In this document: one piece after another, positions 38,289 to 48,214 of the stretch | Layout of the letters: each line of letters opens with the position of its first letter | Numbering within the stretch: the stretch's first letter is position 1 | From: Bacteroidota bacterium | Lineage (GTDB): Bacteria > Bacteroidota > Bacteroidia > AKYH767-A > 2013-40CM-41-45 | Assembly: GCA_016711505.1 (NCBI GenBank) | Contig: JADJSV010000018.1 | Location: forward strand, 1 to 64,000 | Direction: 5' to 3' | Length of the DNA: 64,000 bases | Translations under genes and position numbers: made by a program | Notes under the pieces: model-generated | Told to the model about the DNA's origin: nothing | What the model saw: only the letters and a program-made list of their open reading frames with translations | The model's database searches: none

Positions 38289-40226
38289 TTATTTTATTCG
38301 TTTGAGATTGATCTCTCCGATAGGATTAACGATCAGCGGAACTTTTTCAATCGTTACACTACTTGTGTCAAGCCCGAATGCTCTTTCTTCCGAGAGTGAA
38401 ACATGTTTGAAAAAGAAGTAAAAGTCCAGAATGATCTTTTCATAAAAAGGAAGTTCGTTCTCGTAGCTCAGGAATTTTTCCATCACAACAAAACGGAAAT
38501 CTCCGATAAGATTCTTTCTTCCTAAAGATTCATAACGCGATGTAATGTCCACTTCGAAATTCTTCACCATGTCTTCGACAACTTTCCGGAACATAAGATT
38601 GATCCTTGGTTCAACACGGAAACCTAACCGGAAATCTATCCTGATGATATTTCCTTTTATCAGCTCTATCACTTTGTAGTCCATCGTATAGGGCTCATCC
38701 ATTACATCAACGTGAACGAACCAATACATATCAGCTCGCTTAGGTTGTTTTTGTAAAATGGAATAGATGACCTTTGCCTCTATCTCGTCAGACATATTCG
38801 CACTCGTCAGATAAACAAGATGCGTTGCATATTTTGGAATAGAAAAATCGTGACTCAGGTCGCGTAATAAATTCAGATAGTCTTTCAGCTTTACAAATTC
38901 AACGAACCTGTTTCTGATCTTTCGGGCTGCATACCAACCCCACATCTGGAAGATCAATGCACTCGCTATCATAAGTGTCAACCAACCTCCATGCGGGAAT
39001 TTGTCGAGGTTGGCAACAAGGAAGGCAAGTTCAACTGTCAGGAACAATACAAGTACAAAAATGATAAAGAAGATAGAAACTCGTCGCAGATACAAGTAGT
39101 ATGACAACAACGTTGTTGTACTCAACATTGTTATGATGATGGCCAATCCATATGCGGCTTCCATCCCACTCGACTCTTTAAAGAACAATGTTATTCCTAT
39201 ACAACCTGCAAGCAAAACCCAGTTCACTGAGGGAACATACAATTGTCCGCGCATGTCGGTCGGATAAACGACTCTGACTTTCGGCCAGAAATTTAACCGG
39301 ATGGCTTCGTTGATCAATGTAAACGATCCGCTGATCAATGCCTGACTGGCAACAATGGCTGCTGCTGTTGCAATAACAATTCCCGGAATGAGAAACCACT
39401 GTGGCATCATTTCGAAAAAAGGATTTTTCTCTTTCAATAAAGATCCTTCTCTCTCAAGTAGCCATGCTGCTTGTCCAAAGTAATTCAATAACAAAGATGT
39501 TTTTACAAATACCCAGGTGATTCGGATATTCTTTCGTCCACAATGTCCCAGATCACTGTACAACGCCTCCGCTCCTGTTGTACAGAGAAAGACTGCACCT
39601 AATAACCAGAATCCTCCCGGATACTGAGTGATGAGATGAATGGCATAATAGGGATTGAGCGATTTTAAAACATATGGATGGGCTGCCATATTATAAACTC
39701 CAAGCACTGCAATAGTCGAAAACCAAACGAACATCATCGGACCAAAAAATTGTCCTACGAATTTTGTTCCGAATTGCTGAATGAAAAATAATGCAGTAAG
39801 GATCGCTATTACAATCGGTACGGTAGGTATTTCCGGATTATAAATTCGAAGCCCTTCAATGGCGGAGGAAATCGAAATAGGCGGAGTAATGATTCCATCT
39901 GCTAACAATGCTGATCCACCAATTACTGCCGGCCAGATCAACCATTTTACTTTCGTTCGGCGAATTAATGCATACAGAGAAAAAATTCCACCTTCACCTT
40001 TATTGTCTGCACGCAAAGTAAGCATGACATACTTGAAAGTTGTTTGTATTGTAAGCGTCCAGAAGATACAAGAGATACCACCTAAGACAACTTCAGGATT
40101 GATTGGTTGTTTACCTACAATGGCTTTCATTACGTACAGTGGTGAAGTACCAATGTCTCCGTAAATGATTCCAAGTGTAACAAGCAGCATTGCTGCCGAT
40201 ACTTTATGGTCGTTGTGCTTACTCAA
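38289..40226 (-). CDS. kup: Low-affinity potassium transporter Kup
   Basis: 645 residues with the KUP/HAK signature at the N-terminus (LVTLGIIYGDIGTSPLYVMKAI) and GGIFSLYALIRRTK. About twelve hydrophobic helices run to about residue 450. A hydrophilic C-terminal domain of about 190 residues is typical for the family (FVHVDVMDEPYTMDY). It takes up K+ with protons across the inner membrane. It is divergent from mnmG with about 190 bases between, holding a short palindromic repeat. Confidence 0.93.
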   Translation of the reverse strand: MSKHNDHKVSAAMLLVTLGIIYGDIGTSPLYVMKAIVGKQPINPEVVLGGISCIFWTLTIQTTFKYVMLTLRADNKGEGGIFSLYALIRRTKVKWLIWPAVIGGSALLADGIITPPISISSAIEGLRIYNPEIPTVPIVIAILTALFFIQQFGTKFVGQFFGPMMFVWFSTIAVLGVYNMAAHPYVLKSLNPYYAIHLITQYPGGFWLLGAVFLCTTGAEALYSDLGHCGRKNIRITWVFVKTSLLLNYFGQAAWLLEREGSLLKEKNPFFEMMPQWFLIPGIVIATAAAIVASQALISGSFTLINEAIRLNFWPKVRVVYPTDMRGQLYVPSVNWVLLAGCIGITLFFKESSGMEAAYGLAIIITMLSTTTLLSYYLYLRRVSIFFIIFVLVLFLTVELAFLVANLDKFPHGGWLTLMIASALIFQMWGWYAARKIRNRFVEFVKLKDYLNLLRDLSHDFSIPKYATHLVYLTSANMSDEIEAKVIYSILQKQPKRADMYWFVHVDVMDEPYTMDYKVIELIKGNIIRIDFRLGFRVEPRINLMFRKVVEDMVKNFEVDITSRYESLGRKNLIGDFRFVVMEKFLSYENELPFYEKIILDFYFFFKHVSLSEERAFGLDTSSVTIEKVPLIVNPIGEINLKRIK

Positions 40227-40316
40227 GCAAAAATTTATTGGGCGAGCAAAAGTAAAAAGATTTTTAAAGGTCTATGCGTTTTGATGGAATAAACTATTGG
40301 GGTTTTCCGACTTCGT

Positions 40317-40378
40317 TATTCGTCTTACGTCTTTCGCAAGAACCTGTACGAAAGACGAGAGATGAAAAACGAAAGACC
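40317..40378. repeat. CGAAAGACG-type palindrome between kup and mnmG
   Basis: TCGTCTTACGTCTTTCG (40320-40336) is largely complementary to CGAAAGACGAGAGATGAAA (40349 onward), and the word CGAAAGAC recurs at 40370-40377. It has the same style as the other quasi-tandem palindromes in the window but a different sequence. Confidence 0.6.
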
Positions 40379-40400
40379 AAATCCACAGACGAAAATTCAC

Positions 40401-40410
40401 TAGCTTTGCA
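40401..40410 (+). promoter_or_regulatory. TAnnTTTG -7 box immediately before mnmG
   Basis: TAGCTTTGCA matches the Bacteroidota -7 box and ends 2 bases before the ATG at 40413. Transcription would then begin at or very near the start codon, giving a leaderless or near-leaderless mRNA. Confidence 0.4.
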
Positions 40411-40412
40411 TT

Positions 40413-42287
40413 ATGCAAGCTCATTACGATGTAATTGTTGTTGGTGCCGGACATGCCGGATGCGAAGCTGCTGCTGCTGCTGCTAATATGGGATCAAAAG
40501 TTTTGTTGATCACTATGAATATGCAGACAATAGCGCAGATGTCGTGCAACCCTGCTATGGGCGGCATTGCTAAAGGTCAGATTGTGAGGGAGATAGACGC
40601 TATGGGCGGATATAGCGGAATTGTTTCCGATATTTCCATGATCCAGTTTCGTATGCTTAATCGCTCGAAAGGGCAGGCAATGTGGAGCCCACGAACGCAA
40701 AATGACAGAATGGTCTTTGCTACTGAATGGCGGAATATGCTGGAACAAACTCCGAATGTAGATTTCTGGCAAGACATGGTCAACTCGTTGATTATCAATG
40801 ACGGACGGATTGCAGGAGTCAAAACCAGCATGGGAATTGAGTTTGGAGCCAAGTCTGTAGTTTTAACTAACGGAACTTTCCTGAATGGAATAATACATAT
40901 CGGAGAAAAGAATTTTGGCGGCGGAAGAACCGGTGAAAAGGCTGCTACCGGTATAACAGAACAATTGGTTTCAATTGGATTTCAGAGTGGTAGAATGAAA
41001 ACGGGAACACCTCCACGTATCGATGGACGATCTCTTGATTACACAAAGATGGAAGTTCAGGATGGTGATGTTATTCCCGGAAGATTTTCTTTCCTGGATA
41101 CTCCTATTCCCGAAAAACAACGGTGCTGTTGGATCACTTATACTAATGATGCCGTTCACAATATTCTTAAAGAAGGCTTTGAGCAATCTCCTATGTTCAC
41201 AGGAAGAATTCAAGGGATTGGTCCACGCTACTGTCCTTCTATTGAAGATAAGATAAATCGATTTGCTGATAAAGAAAGACATCAATTATTTGTTGAACCG
41301 GAAGGCTGGAATACTGTTGAAATCTATTTGAATGGATTCTCGACATCCTTACCTGAAGACGTTCAACTTCGTGCATTGAAAATGATTCCGGGCTTTGAAA
41401 AAGCTAAAATGTTTCGTCCCGGTTACGCTATAGAATACGATTACTTCCCGCCACAACAGTTGGGACTTACCCTTGAAACTAAACTGGTAAAGAATTTATT
41501 TTTTGCGGGACAGATTAATGGTACTACTGGCTACGAAGAAGCCGCTTGTCAGGGATTAATGGCCGGTATGAATGCGCACTTAAGTATTAATCAAAAGGAA
41601 CCATTCATTTTAAAACGTTCAGAAGCTTATATCGGTGTTCTTATTGACGACCTTGTTACAAAAGGAACTGATGAACCTTACCGTATGTTTACTTCACGGG
41701 CTGAATTCAGAACACTGCTCCGACAAGATAATGCTGACGTTCGGTTAACACCGATCAGTAATAAATTAGGATTAGCTTCAGACGCTCGGTTAGAAAGAGT
41801 AGAAAAGAAAGTTGCCTATTGTGATGAACTTATTGATTTTATTAAGAACTATTCAGTATCACCTGAAGAAGTAAATGAAATGATGGCAGAAGCCGGAACT
41901 GATGAACTTCGCCAAAAAGTTAAACTTTCGGGCGTTCTTTTACGTCCGCAACTAAACATGGAATTGATTGCAGGTGCTGTTAAACCTTTGAGCGATTTTA
42001 TTGATACAATTCCTGCTGATTTCAGGGCAGATGCCATAGAACAAGCCGAAATTTCAATGAAATATGAAGGTTACATAGGAAAAGAGAATGAAATAGTGCA
42101 AAAATTCAGTAAAATGGAAGAAATCTTCTTAAAAGAGGACTTCGACTACCATTCGCTGAATTCCTTGTCAATGGAAGCCAGAATAAAGTTATCGACCATT
42201 AAGCCTTCAACACTAGGACAAGCGTCCAGAATTAGCGGAATTTCGCCATCTGATATCTCGGTTTTAATGGTTTTTTTAAGCAGATAA
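40413..42287 (+). CDS. mnmG: tRNA uridine-5-carboxymethylaminomethyl modification enzyme MnmG (GidA)
   Basis: With MnmE this FAD protein forms cmnm5U at the wobble position of several tRNAs. The 624 residues show the dinucleotide-binding VIVVGAGHAGCEAA (residues 7-20), the CNPAMGGIAKG motif and the GTFLNG / GGGRTGE block. CPSIEDKI and the C-terminal helical domain complete it (KYEGYI ... SRISGISPSDISVLMVFL). The N-terminus aligns with the family, so the ATG at 40413 is right. mnmG is often close to the replication origin, and two parS-like sites follow at once. Confidence 0.95.
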   Translation: MQAHYDVIVVGAGHAGCEAAAAAANMGSKVLLITMNMQTIAQMSCNPAMGGIAKGQIVREIDAMGGYSGIVSDISMIQFRMLNRSKGQAMWSPRTQNDRMVFATEWRNMLEQTPNVDFWQDMVNSLIINDGRIAGVKTSMGIEFGAKSVVLTNGTFLNGIIHIGEKNFGGGRTGEKAATGITEQLVSIGFQSGRMKTGTPPRIDGRSLDYTKMEVQDGDVIPGRFSFLDTPIPEKQRCCWITYTNDAVHNILKEGFEQSPMFTGRIQGIGPRYCPSIEDKINRFADKERHQLFVEPEGWNTVEIYLNGFSTSLPEDVQLRALKMIPGFEKAKMFRPGYAIEYDYFPPQQLGLTLETKLVKNLFFAGQINGTTGYEEAACQGLMAGMNAHLSINQKEPFILKRSEAYIGVLIDDLVTKGTDEPYRMFTSRAEFRTLLRQDNADVRLTPISNKLGLASDARLERVEKKVAYCDELIDFIKNYSVSPEEVNEMMAEAGTDELRQKVKLSGVLLRPQLNMELIAGAVKPLSDFIDTIPADFRADAIEQAEISMKYEGYIGKENEIVQKFSKMEEIFLKEDFDYHSLNSLSMEARIKLSTIKPSTLGQASRISGISPSDISVLMVFLSR

Positions 42288-42304
42288 TTGCTTTAAAACC
42301 TCAA

Positions 42305-42320
42305 TGTTTCACGTGGAACA
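42305..42320. promoter_or_regulatory. parS-like ParB binding site 1
   Basis: TGTTTCACGTGGAACA differs from the widely conserved bacterial parS (TGTTTCACGTGAAACA) at one of 16 positions. It sits in the short gap between mnmG and the methyltransferase gene. Confidence 0.75.
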
Positions 42321-42327
42321 ATAATAT

Positions 42328-43236
42328 ATGCAAAATTTAGCCAATTGCCCACTTTGCGGTGGAACTGCCTTCAAAAAACTTATGGATTGCTTAGACTACA
42401 CTGTTTCACGTGAAACGTTTTCTATCGTTCAATGTCCTGATTGTAGTTTTAAATTCACTAATCCCAGACCGTCGGAATCAGAGATAGGCCGGTATTATGA
42501 AAGCGAAGACTATGTAAGTCATAGCAATTCAACTAAGGGAATCGTAAATACCGTTTATCATTGGGTCAGGTCATATTCACTGAATGAAAAAGTAAAATTG
42601 ATCAATAAGGAATATGCTTCAGGAAAACCTAAAGCAAATTCAGATACAAGAGCGTTACTAGATATTGGATGCGGCACGGGAGAATTTCTATCTGCTGCAG
42701 TAAAAAATGGTTGGAGCGGGAAAGGAATTGAACCTAGTGATAAAGCAAGGAAACAAGCAATTTCAAACCATAGGTTAGATGTGTCAAATCAAAATGGCAT
42801 TTCAGATCTGCATAAAGAGTCATTTGATATCATTACAATGTGGCATGTATTAGAACACGTGCATACTTTGAATGAAAGAATAGGGGAGATTCATAATTTA
42901 CTAAAAGAAGGAGGAAAGGCAATTATAGCGGTTCCTAATTGCGTTTCCCTGGATGCAGAAATCTATGGGGAGAATTGGGCGGCTTATGATGTTCCCAGAC
43001 ATTTATATCATTTTACCCCGATCACAATGAAAGCGATCTTTTCTAAATATGGTTTTAAATTTGTTCGTGCACTACCAATGAAGTTTGATAGTTTCTATGT
43101 TTCAATGCTTACAGAAAAAAATATTTCCGGGACAAACCATTTGTTTAAAGCCTTTACGAATGGATTGAAGTCTAACCTAAAAGCAAAAAATGACGCCGAA
43201 AAATTCTCCAGCGTCATTTACGTGTTTGTTAAGTAA
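42328..43236 (+). CDS. SAM-dependent methyltransferase with N-terminal zinc ribbon
   Basis: 302 residues. The N-terminal zinc ribbon has CPLCG (residues 7-11) and CPDCSF, followed by the linker FTNPRPSESEIGRYY. The class I methyltransferase fold has motif I LLDIGCGTGEFL, the acidic IEPSDKAR, the post-motif DIITMWHVLEHV and AIIAVPN. This architecture (Methyltransf_23 type) is common near cell-envelope genes in the phylum; the substrate is unknown. A parS-like site is embedded in codons for TVSRETF. The 3' end contains a 9-bp hairpin within coding sequence. Confidence 0.85.
   Translation: MQNLANCPLCGGTAFKKLMDCLDYTVSRETFSIVQCPDCSFKFTNPRPSESEIGRYYESEDYVSHSNSTKGIVNTVYHWVRSYSLNEKVKLINKEYASGKPKANSDTRALLDIGCGTGEFLSAAVKNGWSGKGIEPSDKARKQAISNHRLDVSNQNGISDLHKESFDIITMWHVLEHVHTLNERIGEIHNLLKEGGKAIIAVPNCVSLDAEIYGENWAAYDVPRHLYHFTPITMKAIFSKYGFKFVRALPMKFDSFYVSMLTEKNISGTNHLFKAFTNGLKSNLKAKNDAEKFSSVIYVFVK
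42402..42417. promoter_or_regulatory. parS-like ParB binding site 2
   Basis: TGTTTCACGTGAAACG matches the parS consensus at 15 of 16 positions and lies inside the methyltransferase gene, 97 bases from site 1. Confidence 0.7.
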
Positions 43237-43258
43237 ATAATATTTTTACATAGACCGG

Positions 43259-44428
43259 CTATGACTTCATCCAGGTGAATTTAAAACAGGATCCTTCTCC
43301 AATCTTAGAAGTAACAATCACTTCTCCACCTTGCTGTTCAACAATCTTTTTTACGATCGTTAATCCAATTCCTGTACTTTCTACTTTATCCTTCGGAACC
43401 AAAGTCTGAAAAATTCCAAAGATCTTTACTAAGTGTTCTTCTTTAATTCCAATTCCATTATCAGTAACAGAAAATTCGAAATGAGTAGGGTAGTCCTGAT
43501 GCTCTATTTTTATAATTGCATTCTCCTTTGTATTGTATTTGATACTGTTAGATATTAAGTTCTGAAAAACCTCATGAAGCTTAATTCTTTCTGCATGGAT
43601 CTCCGGTAAATGGTCAGAAACCTCAAATCTGAAATTTGGTGGCGGACTTAATAAATCTATTATACTGACAACCAACTCTTTAGTTGAAAATGTTTCTTTT
43701 GTATCAGTAACATTGCCCATCCGGCTATAATGAAGAATTCCATCAATCAGACCTTGCAGTCTGCTTGTGCGGCTTTTCATCATATTCAGGATGTCAATCG
43801 CTTCCTGACGGGGTTTATCACCCAATTCTTCTTCCAGGAAGCTGGCCAGACTGGAAAGTCCACGTAGAGGTGCTTTTAAGTCGTGTGAGACGACGTACAC
43901 AAACTCATCAAGCTGTTTGTTCGTTCGCTGCAACTTATCGTTAGCGGCCTTTAATTCCTTCTGCTGAAGAAACAACCGTTCGAATACATTAACTTTTGCT
44001 AAAACAATATTATAATCCAAAGGCTTATGCAGATAATCGACCGCACCTTCTTCATATCCCTGAATAGTGAATTTTTCATCTTTGCTTAAAGCTGTCACAA
44101 AAATGATGGAAACATCTTTCGTCCTCGAATTCTCTTTCAATAAACGAGCAACTTCAAATCCATCCATATCCGGCATTTGAACATCCAGAAGAATAAGTGC
44201 GATCTCATTCTCCAGTGCAAGCTTGAGTGCCTCATTTCCTGAAGTCGCTTTGATGATCGTTCGCGATCTGTTTTCAAGCATACTTTCTAAAGAAATAAGA
44301 TTTTCAGGCCGGTCATCGACCAACAAAATTTTAATAGGGTGTAACATACTCAAACCATCTTTGGTGTCAGTAGTCGAAACTGTGTGTGTTAACATATTGA
44401 TAATTGTGTGTGCCCCAATATTAATCAA
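43259..44428 (-). CDS. REC domain - histidine kinase fusion
   Basis: 389 residues. A receiver domain (IKILLVDDRPENLISLESML, phospho-acceptor Asp82 in LILLDVQMPDMDG, HKPLD) is followed by a helical linker, a HisKA domain (YVVSHDLKAPLRG, His182) and a HATPase_c domain. The HATPase shows NLISNSIKYN, SVTDNGIGI and TGIGLTIVKKI. The N-terminal 27 residues before MLHPIKILL are poor, so the real start may be that Met at 44347. It is the last gene of a minus-strand unit with a TonB receptor, YfiR and a large hybrid kinase, and probably receives phosphate from that kinase. Confidence 0.88.
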   Translation of the reverse strand: MINIGAHTIINMLTHTVSTTDTKDGLSMLHPIKILLVDDRPENLISLESMLENRSRTIIKATSGNEALKLALENEIALILLDVQMPDMDGFEVARLLKENSRTKDVSIIFVTALSKDEKFTIQGYEEGAVDYLHKPLDYNIVLAKVNVFERLFLQQKELKAANDKLQRTNKQLDEFVYVVSHDLKAPLRGLSSLASFLEEELGDKPRQEAIDILNMMKSRTSRLQGLIDGILHYSRMGNVTDTKETFSTKELVVSIIDLLSPPPNFRFEVSDHLPEIHAERIKLHEVFQNLISNSIKYNTKENAIIKIEHQDYPTHFEFSVTDNGIGIKEEHLVKIFGIFQTLVPKDKVESTGIGLTIVKKIVEQQGGEVIVTSKIGEGSCFKFTWMKS

Positions 44429-44498
44429 TCATAGAGCTTTGGTGATACTAATATTGTTTAAATCTTACACTTTGCTTAATATTATTTTCGCTCATCAT

Positions 44499-47400
44499 TT
44501 AATCTTCTTTAAACAGCCAAACCCGCATCATGGAAAAAAGATTCTCCATATTAACAGGCTTTGAAATATAATCGGAAGCTCCACACTGAATACATTTCTC
44601 TTTATCGCCAACCATTGCTTTCGCAGTTAGTGCAAGAATAGGAGTGGACTTATACCTATCGATCTTTCTGATCTGTTGCATAGCCTCAAATCCATCCATC
44701 TCAGGCATCATGATATCCATCAGAATAATATCTACATCCTTATACTTTGCCAGTTTCTCAAGTGCGTCCCGTCCATTCGATGCAGGTATCACCCGCATTT
44801 TATTATTCTCAAGCAAATTCGTCAAAGCATAAATGTTACGCATATCATCATCTACCAAGAGCACTTGTTTTCCTGCAAGCATCTCTTCCATATAAACAGG
44901 CATGACCGGTTTGGCAACATCTTTAGGCTTCTCGATCGATGACAAAAAGTTACTTGTCTCTTTCATTAATTTATCGAGAGATTCGCCATCCTTGGAAACG
45001 ATAGCATCTGATAATCCAATTAGCGTTTCATCATTCATAGAATCAATATCTGTTCCTGTAAATACAATGACAGGAATTAACATTGTAGAGGGAGATTCTT
45101 TAATTGACTTAAGCAATGCACAGCCTTCCTCTGAACCGTTTCCGAGATCAAGATCCAGGATAATACAATCAAATGAAATTTTTGATAAAAGATTCTGCGC
45201 TTCAGAAACCGTTTTTGCAATATGAACATCTGTGTTATTGTAATGAGAGGAAAGTAAATTCTTAATGATCTCCTGATGCAAACTCATGTCTTCAACAATC
45301 AATACATTTCTGATTGCATTACTCAGATTTTTATTCAGCGATGAGAATGCATCATCAAGATCTCTTTTGTCAAGTGGTTTTCTTAAGTAAGCTGTAGCAC
45401 CAATGTCTTTAGCAGAAGCAATTCTGTTGAACTCAGAAAGGATATGCATCGGTATCTTTTCAAAACTTTTGTTTGACCGGATCTTCCCGATAATTGTACT
45501 CGATGTAACTCCGGAAATCTTTTCATCAATTATAATCGCAGCCGGTTTATACTTCTCGGCATAGGCCATAACTTCACCTTCTTCAATCGCTAAAATTGCT
45601 TTGTATTTCTTCTCATGCGCCATATCCAGTAAAACATTCGCATAGGTAATGTCACTTTCAACGATCAGCAATAGCTTATCAGTATCCTTAATGGAGTCTC
45701 TATCGTCCATCGGACGATAATTCATCATCGTTGTTCCTTTCGACTTGCCTTCTGTTTTCGGATCAGTTTGTTCTAGTGAAACAAAATTTTCGGGCAGATA
45801 AACATAGAACGTACTTCCGACATTCTGCTCACTGATCAATTGCATTTCACCACCTAACATGGAGACAAGCATTTTACTTATTGACAAACCCAATCCGGTA
45901 CCACCATATTTACGACTTGTACTTCCATCGGCCTGTTGAAAAGCTTCAAAGATCAAAGCTTGCTTCTCTGAAGGAATACCGATACCTGTATCCGAAACCG
46001 AGAATTCAATTATGTCTTTTTGTCCGCGCAAAGACGCATTGGAAAAAAGTGTTCCCTTGTTCGGACGTTTTATCCTTAAAATAATTTTTCCTTTTGCCGG
46101 TGTAAACTTAAATGCATTTCCCAGAAGATTTTTAATGATCTGCTCAAGTCTAACTTTATCGGTGTAAATAGATTCGGGCAATTCACTATGGTTCTCTATC
46201 TCAAAATCGATCTCTCTTTCATTGGCCACTTCTGTGAACAATGATCGAAGATCCGATTTTATCAGCTGAATACTTGCCTGCTCAGGATGTAGTTCAATTT
46301 TCCCGGCTTCTATTTTTGAAAGATCCAGAATGTCATTGATCAGCACCAACAAATCATTTCCTGATTTATGAATTACACGTGCGTATTCGGCTTGCTTATC
46401 GCTCAGGTTTTTATCCTTATTTTCAGAAAGCAATTTTGCCAATATCAAAACACTGTTTAAAGGTGTTCGCAATTCATGAGACATGTTCGCCAAAAATTCA
46501 GATTTATATCTGTTGTTTAGCTCCAGTTCTTTTGCTTTAATACTGATTGCTTCACGCGCCTGTTCCAGAATTTCATTTTTGTGTTCAAGCTCGCGTGCTT
46601 TCCCTTTCATTTCAATATTTCCCTGCTTTAATTCTTCTTCTGATGCCTGCAATAATCTCGACTGATTCGAAAGCTCTTCATTCGTAAGAAGCAACTCTTC
46701 CTCCTGAGCCTTCAATAATGCAGCCTGTAATCTTGTTTCTTCAAGAAGCCGTTTAGTAAGCGTATTGGAAATTACAGAAGAAAGTGTTGACCCGATAGTT
46801 TCACCTATACTCTTAACAAAACCTATTTCAAATGACTGAAATGAATTAAAACCGGCTAACTCAACAGCTCCATAAACTTTATCGTGATGCTTTAATGGAA
46901 TGATCAAAACATGAGAAGCCGGCATACTGCCAAGTCCGCTTCCAATAATTGTGTAACTGCTTGGCACATCCTGCAGGTAAATTACTTCGCCGTCCTTTAT
47001 TGCCTGCCCGATTAATCCTTCACCATAATCCAGAATATTTCTGGCTTTAACTTTATTGTGCATTCCATAACTTCCATGTAAAACGATCTTACTTTCAGTT
47101 CCTGCATTTATATCTTCCAATAAATAAAGTCCGCCATGAAAAGCATTAAGATACTTTACCATCGTAGAAATAACAGCATCGGAAAGCTTGTTTATGTCAT
47201 CCGTATTTTCTCTGAGAACTTCATTGATCTTTTCTGAACGAGAGGAAACCCAGTTTCTCTGGCGATTATCTTCATCGGCGCTCCGCAAATTTGCCTGCAT
47301 TTGAATCAAGGCATTACCAAGTTCATCATTTTCACTCAAAGGCTGATAATCTGTTGCAAGATTACCATCACCAATTGCATGGGCAAAATGAGTTGTCTTT

Positions 47401-48203
47401 TTCAAACTTCCGGCAAGCGTACTTACGGCTTCTGTCATTTGTCCGACAGCATTGTTACGTTGCATCAGCTTTACTTCGGGAATTTCTCCTCGGGCCATCT
47501 GTACGATAATATTCTTGAGCTTCATTGTAGGAACAATGATGTGATTTGACATATAAAACGCCGCAATCAAAATTACCACTACAATGAGAATGGCAATTCC
47601 CAATACACTCCACATCAATGTGCGTGAACTCGACAACATTTCCGTGTGCATCAGATCAGCATTCGATTTCTTTTTTTGAATCAACCGGTTTAGTTGACTT
47701 ATAATATTTGTTGTCTGTGGTAATATCTGGTTTTCAATAATTCCTTCCGCTTGAAATTTCTTTGCAGCATCTTCATAATCGTCGAAATTTATCAGGGTCC
47801 GCATCAATTCACTTTGTGCTACCATGCATTTTTCAAATTCAGCAAAAACATATTTCATCGAATCAATTTCTTCTTTGTCTTTCCAGCTCGACATCAGATT
47901 ACTGATTTCACCTTTGAGTGTCGGATATTCCACTTCATGGATCATTCGTAATTTGCCTTTGTCTTCCTTGTTACTTTGCAGATAAACCCAATTGGTCGAG
48001 TACATTTTCGATTTCGTGATCAATAGGTTCATGTTCTCGAGTGATTGCAAAGAAGGGACATCCACGACCATGATCCTGCTGGTGGCATCCTGATTTCTCG
48101 AAATATTTATTGTACTATAAATGGCATTAAATACAGAAATACTTATTACGATTATAAATACAATGTAAATTTCGAAATCAATTTTATAAGATTTATTCTT
48201 CAT
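44499..48203 (-). CDS. Large membrane hybrid histidine kinase with three receiver domains
   Basis: 1,234 residues. Two membrane helices (about 12-30 and 195-217) flank a four-helix-bundle sensor region. HAMP, GAF (about 330-470) and a long coiled coil (KAQEEELLLTNEELSNQ) follow. HisKA comes next (FLANMSHELRTPLNSVL), then HATPase_c (NLLGNAFKFTP, GTGLGLSISKML). Three receivers end the protein. The first (from about 840) has weak acidic residues (LLLIVESD, IIIDEKIS). The second has VLIVEDMS and ILDLDLG. The third is canonical (VLLVDDDMRN, ILMDIMMPEMDGF). This resembles Bacteroidota signalling kinases coupled to periplasmic input. The gene starts 12 nt after yfiR. Confidence 0.9.
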   Translation of the reverse strand: MKNKSYKIDFEIYIVFIIVISISVFNAIYSTINISRNQDATSRIMVVDVPSLQSLENMNLLITKSKMYSTNWVYLQSNKEDKGKLRMIHEVEYPTLKGEISNLMSSWKDKEEIDSMKYVFAEFEKCMVAQSELMRTLINFDDYEDAAKKFQAEGIIENQILPQTTNIISQLNRLIQKKKSNADLMHTEMLSSSRTLMWSVLGIAILIVVVILIAAFYMSNHIIVPTMKLKNIIVQMARGEIPEVKLMQRNNAVGQMTEAVSTLAGSLKKTTHFAHAIGDGNLATDYQPLSENDELGNALIQMQANLRSADEDNRQRNWVSSRSEKINEVLRENTDDINKLSDAVISTMVKYLNAFHGGLYLLEDINAGTESKIVLHGSYGMHNKVKARNILDYGEGLIGQAIKDGEVIYLQDVPSSYTIIGSGLGSMPASHVLIIPLKHHDKVYGAVELAGFNSFQSFEIGFVKSIGETIGSTLSSVISNTLTKRLLEETRLQAALLKAQEEELLLTNEELSNQSRLLQASEEELKQGNIEMKGKARELEHKNEILEQAREAISIKAKELELNNRYKSEFLANMSHELRTPLNSVLILAKLLSENKDKNLSDKQAEYARVIHKSGNDLLVLINDILDLSKIEAGKIELHPEQASIQLIKSDLRSLFTEVANEREIDFEIENHSELPESIYTDKVRLEQIIKNLLGNAFKFTPAKGKIILRIKRPNKGTLFSNASLRGQKDIIEFSVSDTGIGIPSEKQALIFEAFQQADGSTSRKYGGTGLGLSISKMLVSMLGGEMQLISEQNVGSTFYVYLPENFVSLEQTDPKTEGKSKGTTMMNYRPMDDRDSIKDTDKLLLIVESDITYANVLLDMAHEKKYKAILAIEEGEVMAYAEKYKPAAIIIDEKISGVTSSTIIGKIRSNKSFEKIPMHILSEFNRIASAKDIGATAYLRKPLDKRDLDDAFSSLNKNLSNAIRNVLIVEDMSLHQEIIKNLLSSHYNNTDVHIAKTVSEAQNLLSKISFDCIILDLDLGNGSEEGCALLKSIKESPSTMLIPVIVFTGTDIDSMNDETLIGLSDAIVSKDGESLDKLMKETSNFLSSIEKPKDVAKPVMPVYMEEMLAGKQVLLVDDDMRNIYALTNLLENNKMRVIPASNGRDALEKLAKYKDVDIILMDIMMPEMDGFEAMQQIRKIDRYKSTPILALTAKAMVGDKEKCIQCGASDYISKPVNMENLFSMMRVWLFKED

Positions 48204-48214
48204 ATCGTGTGTGA

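Noticed and set aside
40227..40412. Replication origin between kup and mnmG
   Set aside because: No DnaA-box cluster or AT-rich unwinding element is visible, and dnaA is absent; the parS sites indicate only proximity.
43188..43219. Hairpin AAATGACGC...GCGTCATTT as a terminator of the methyltransferase gene
   Set aside because: It lies within the coding sequence, has a 14-base loop and no T tract; the encoded C-terminus looks like the family's normal end.
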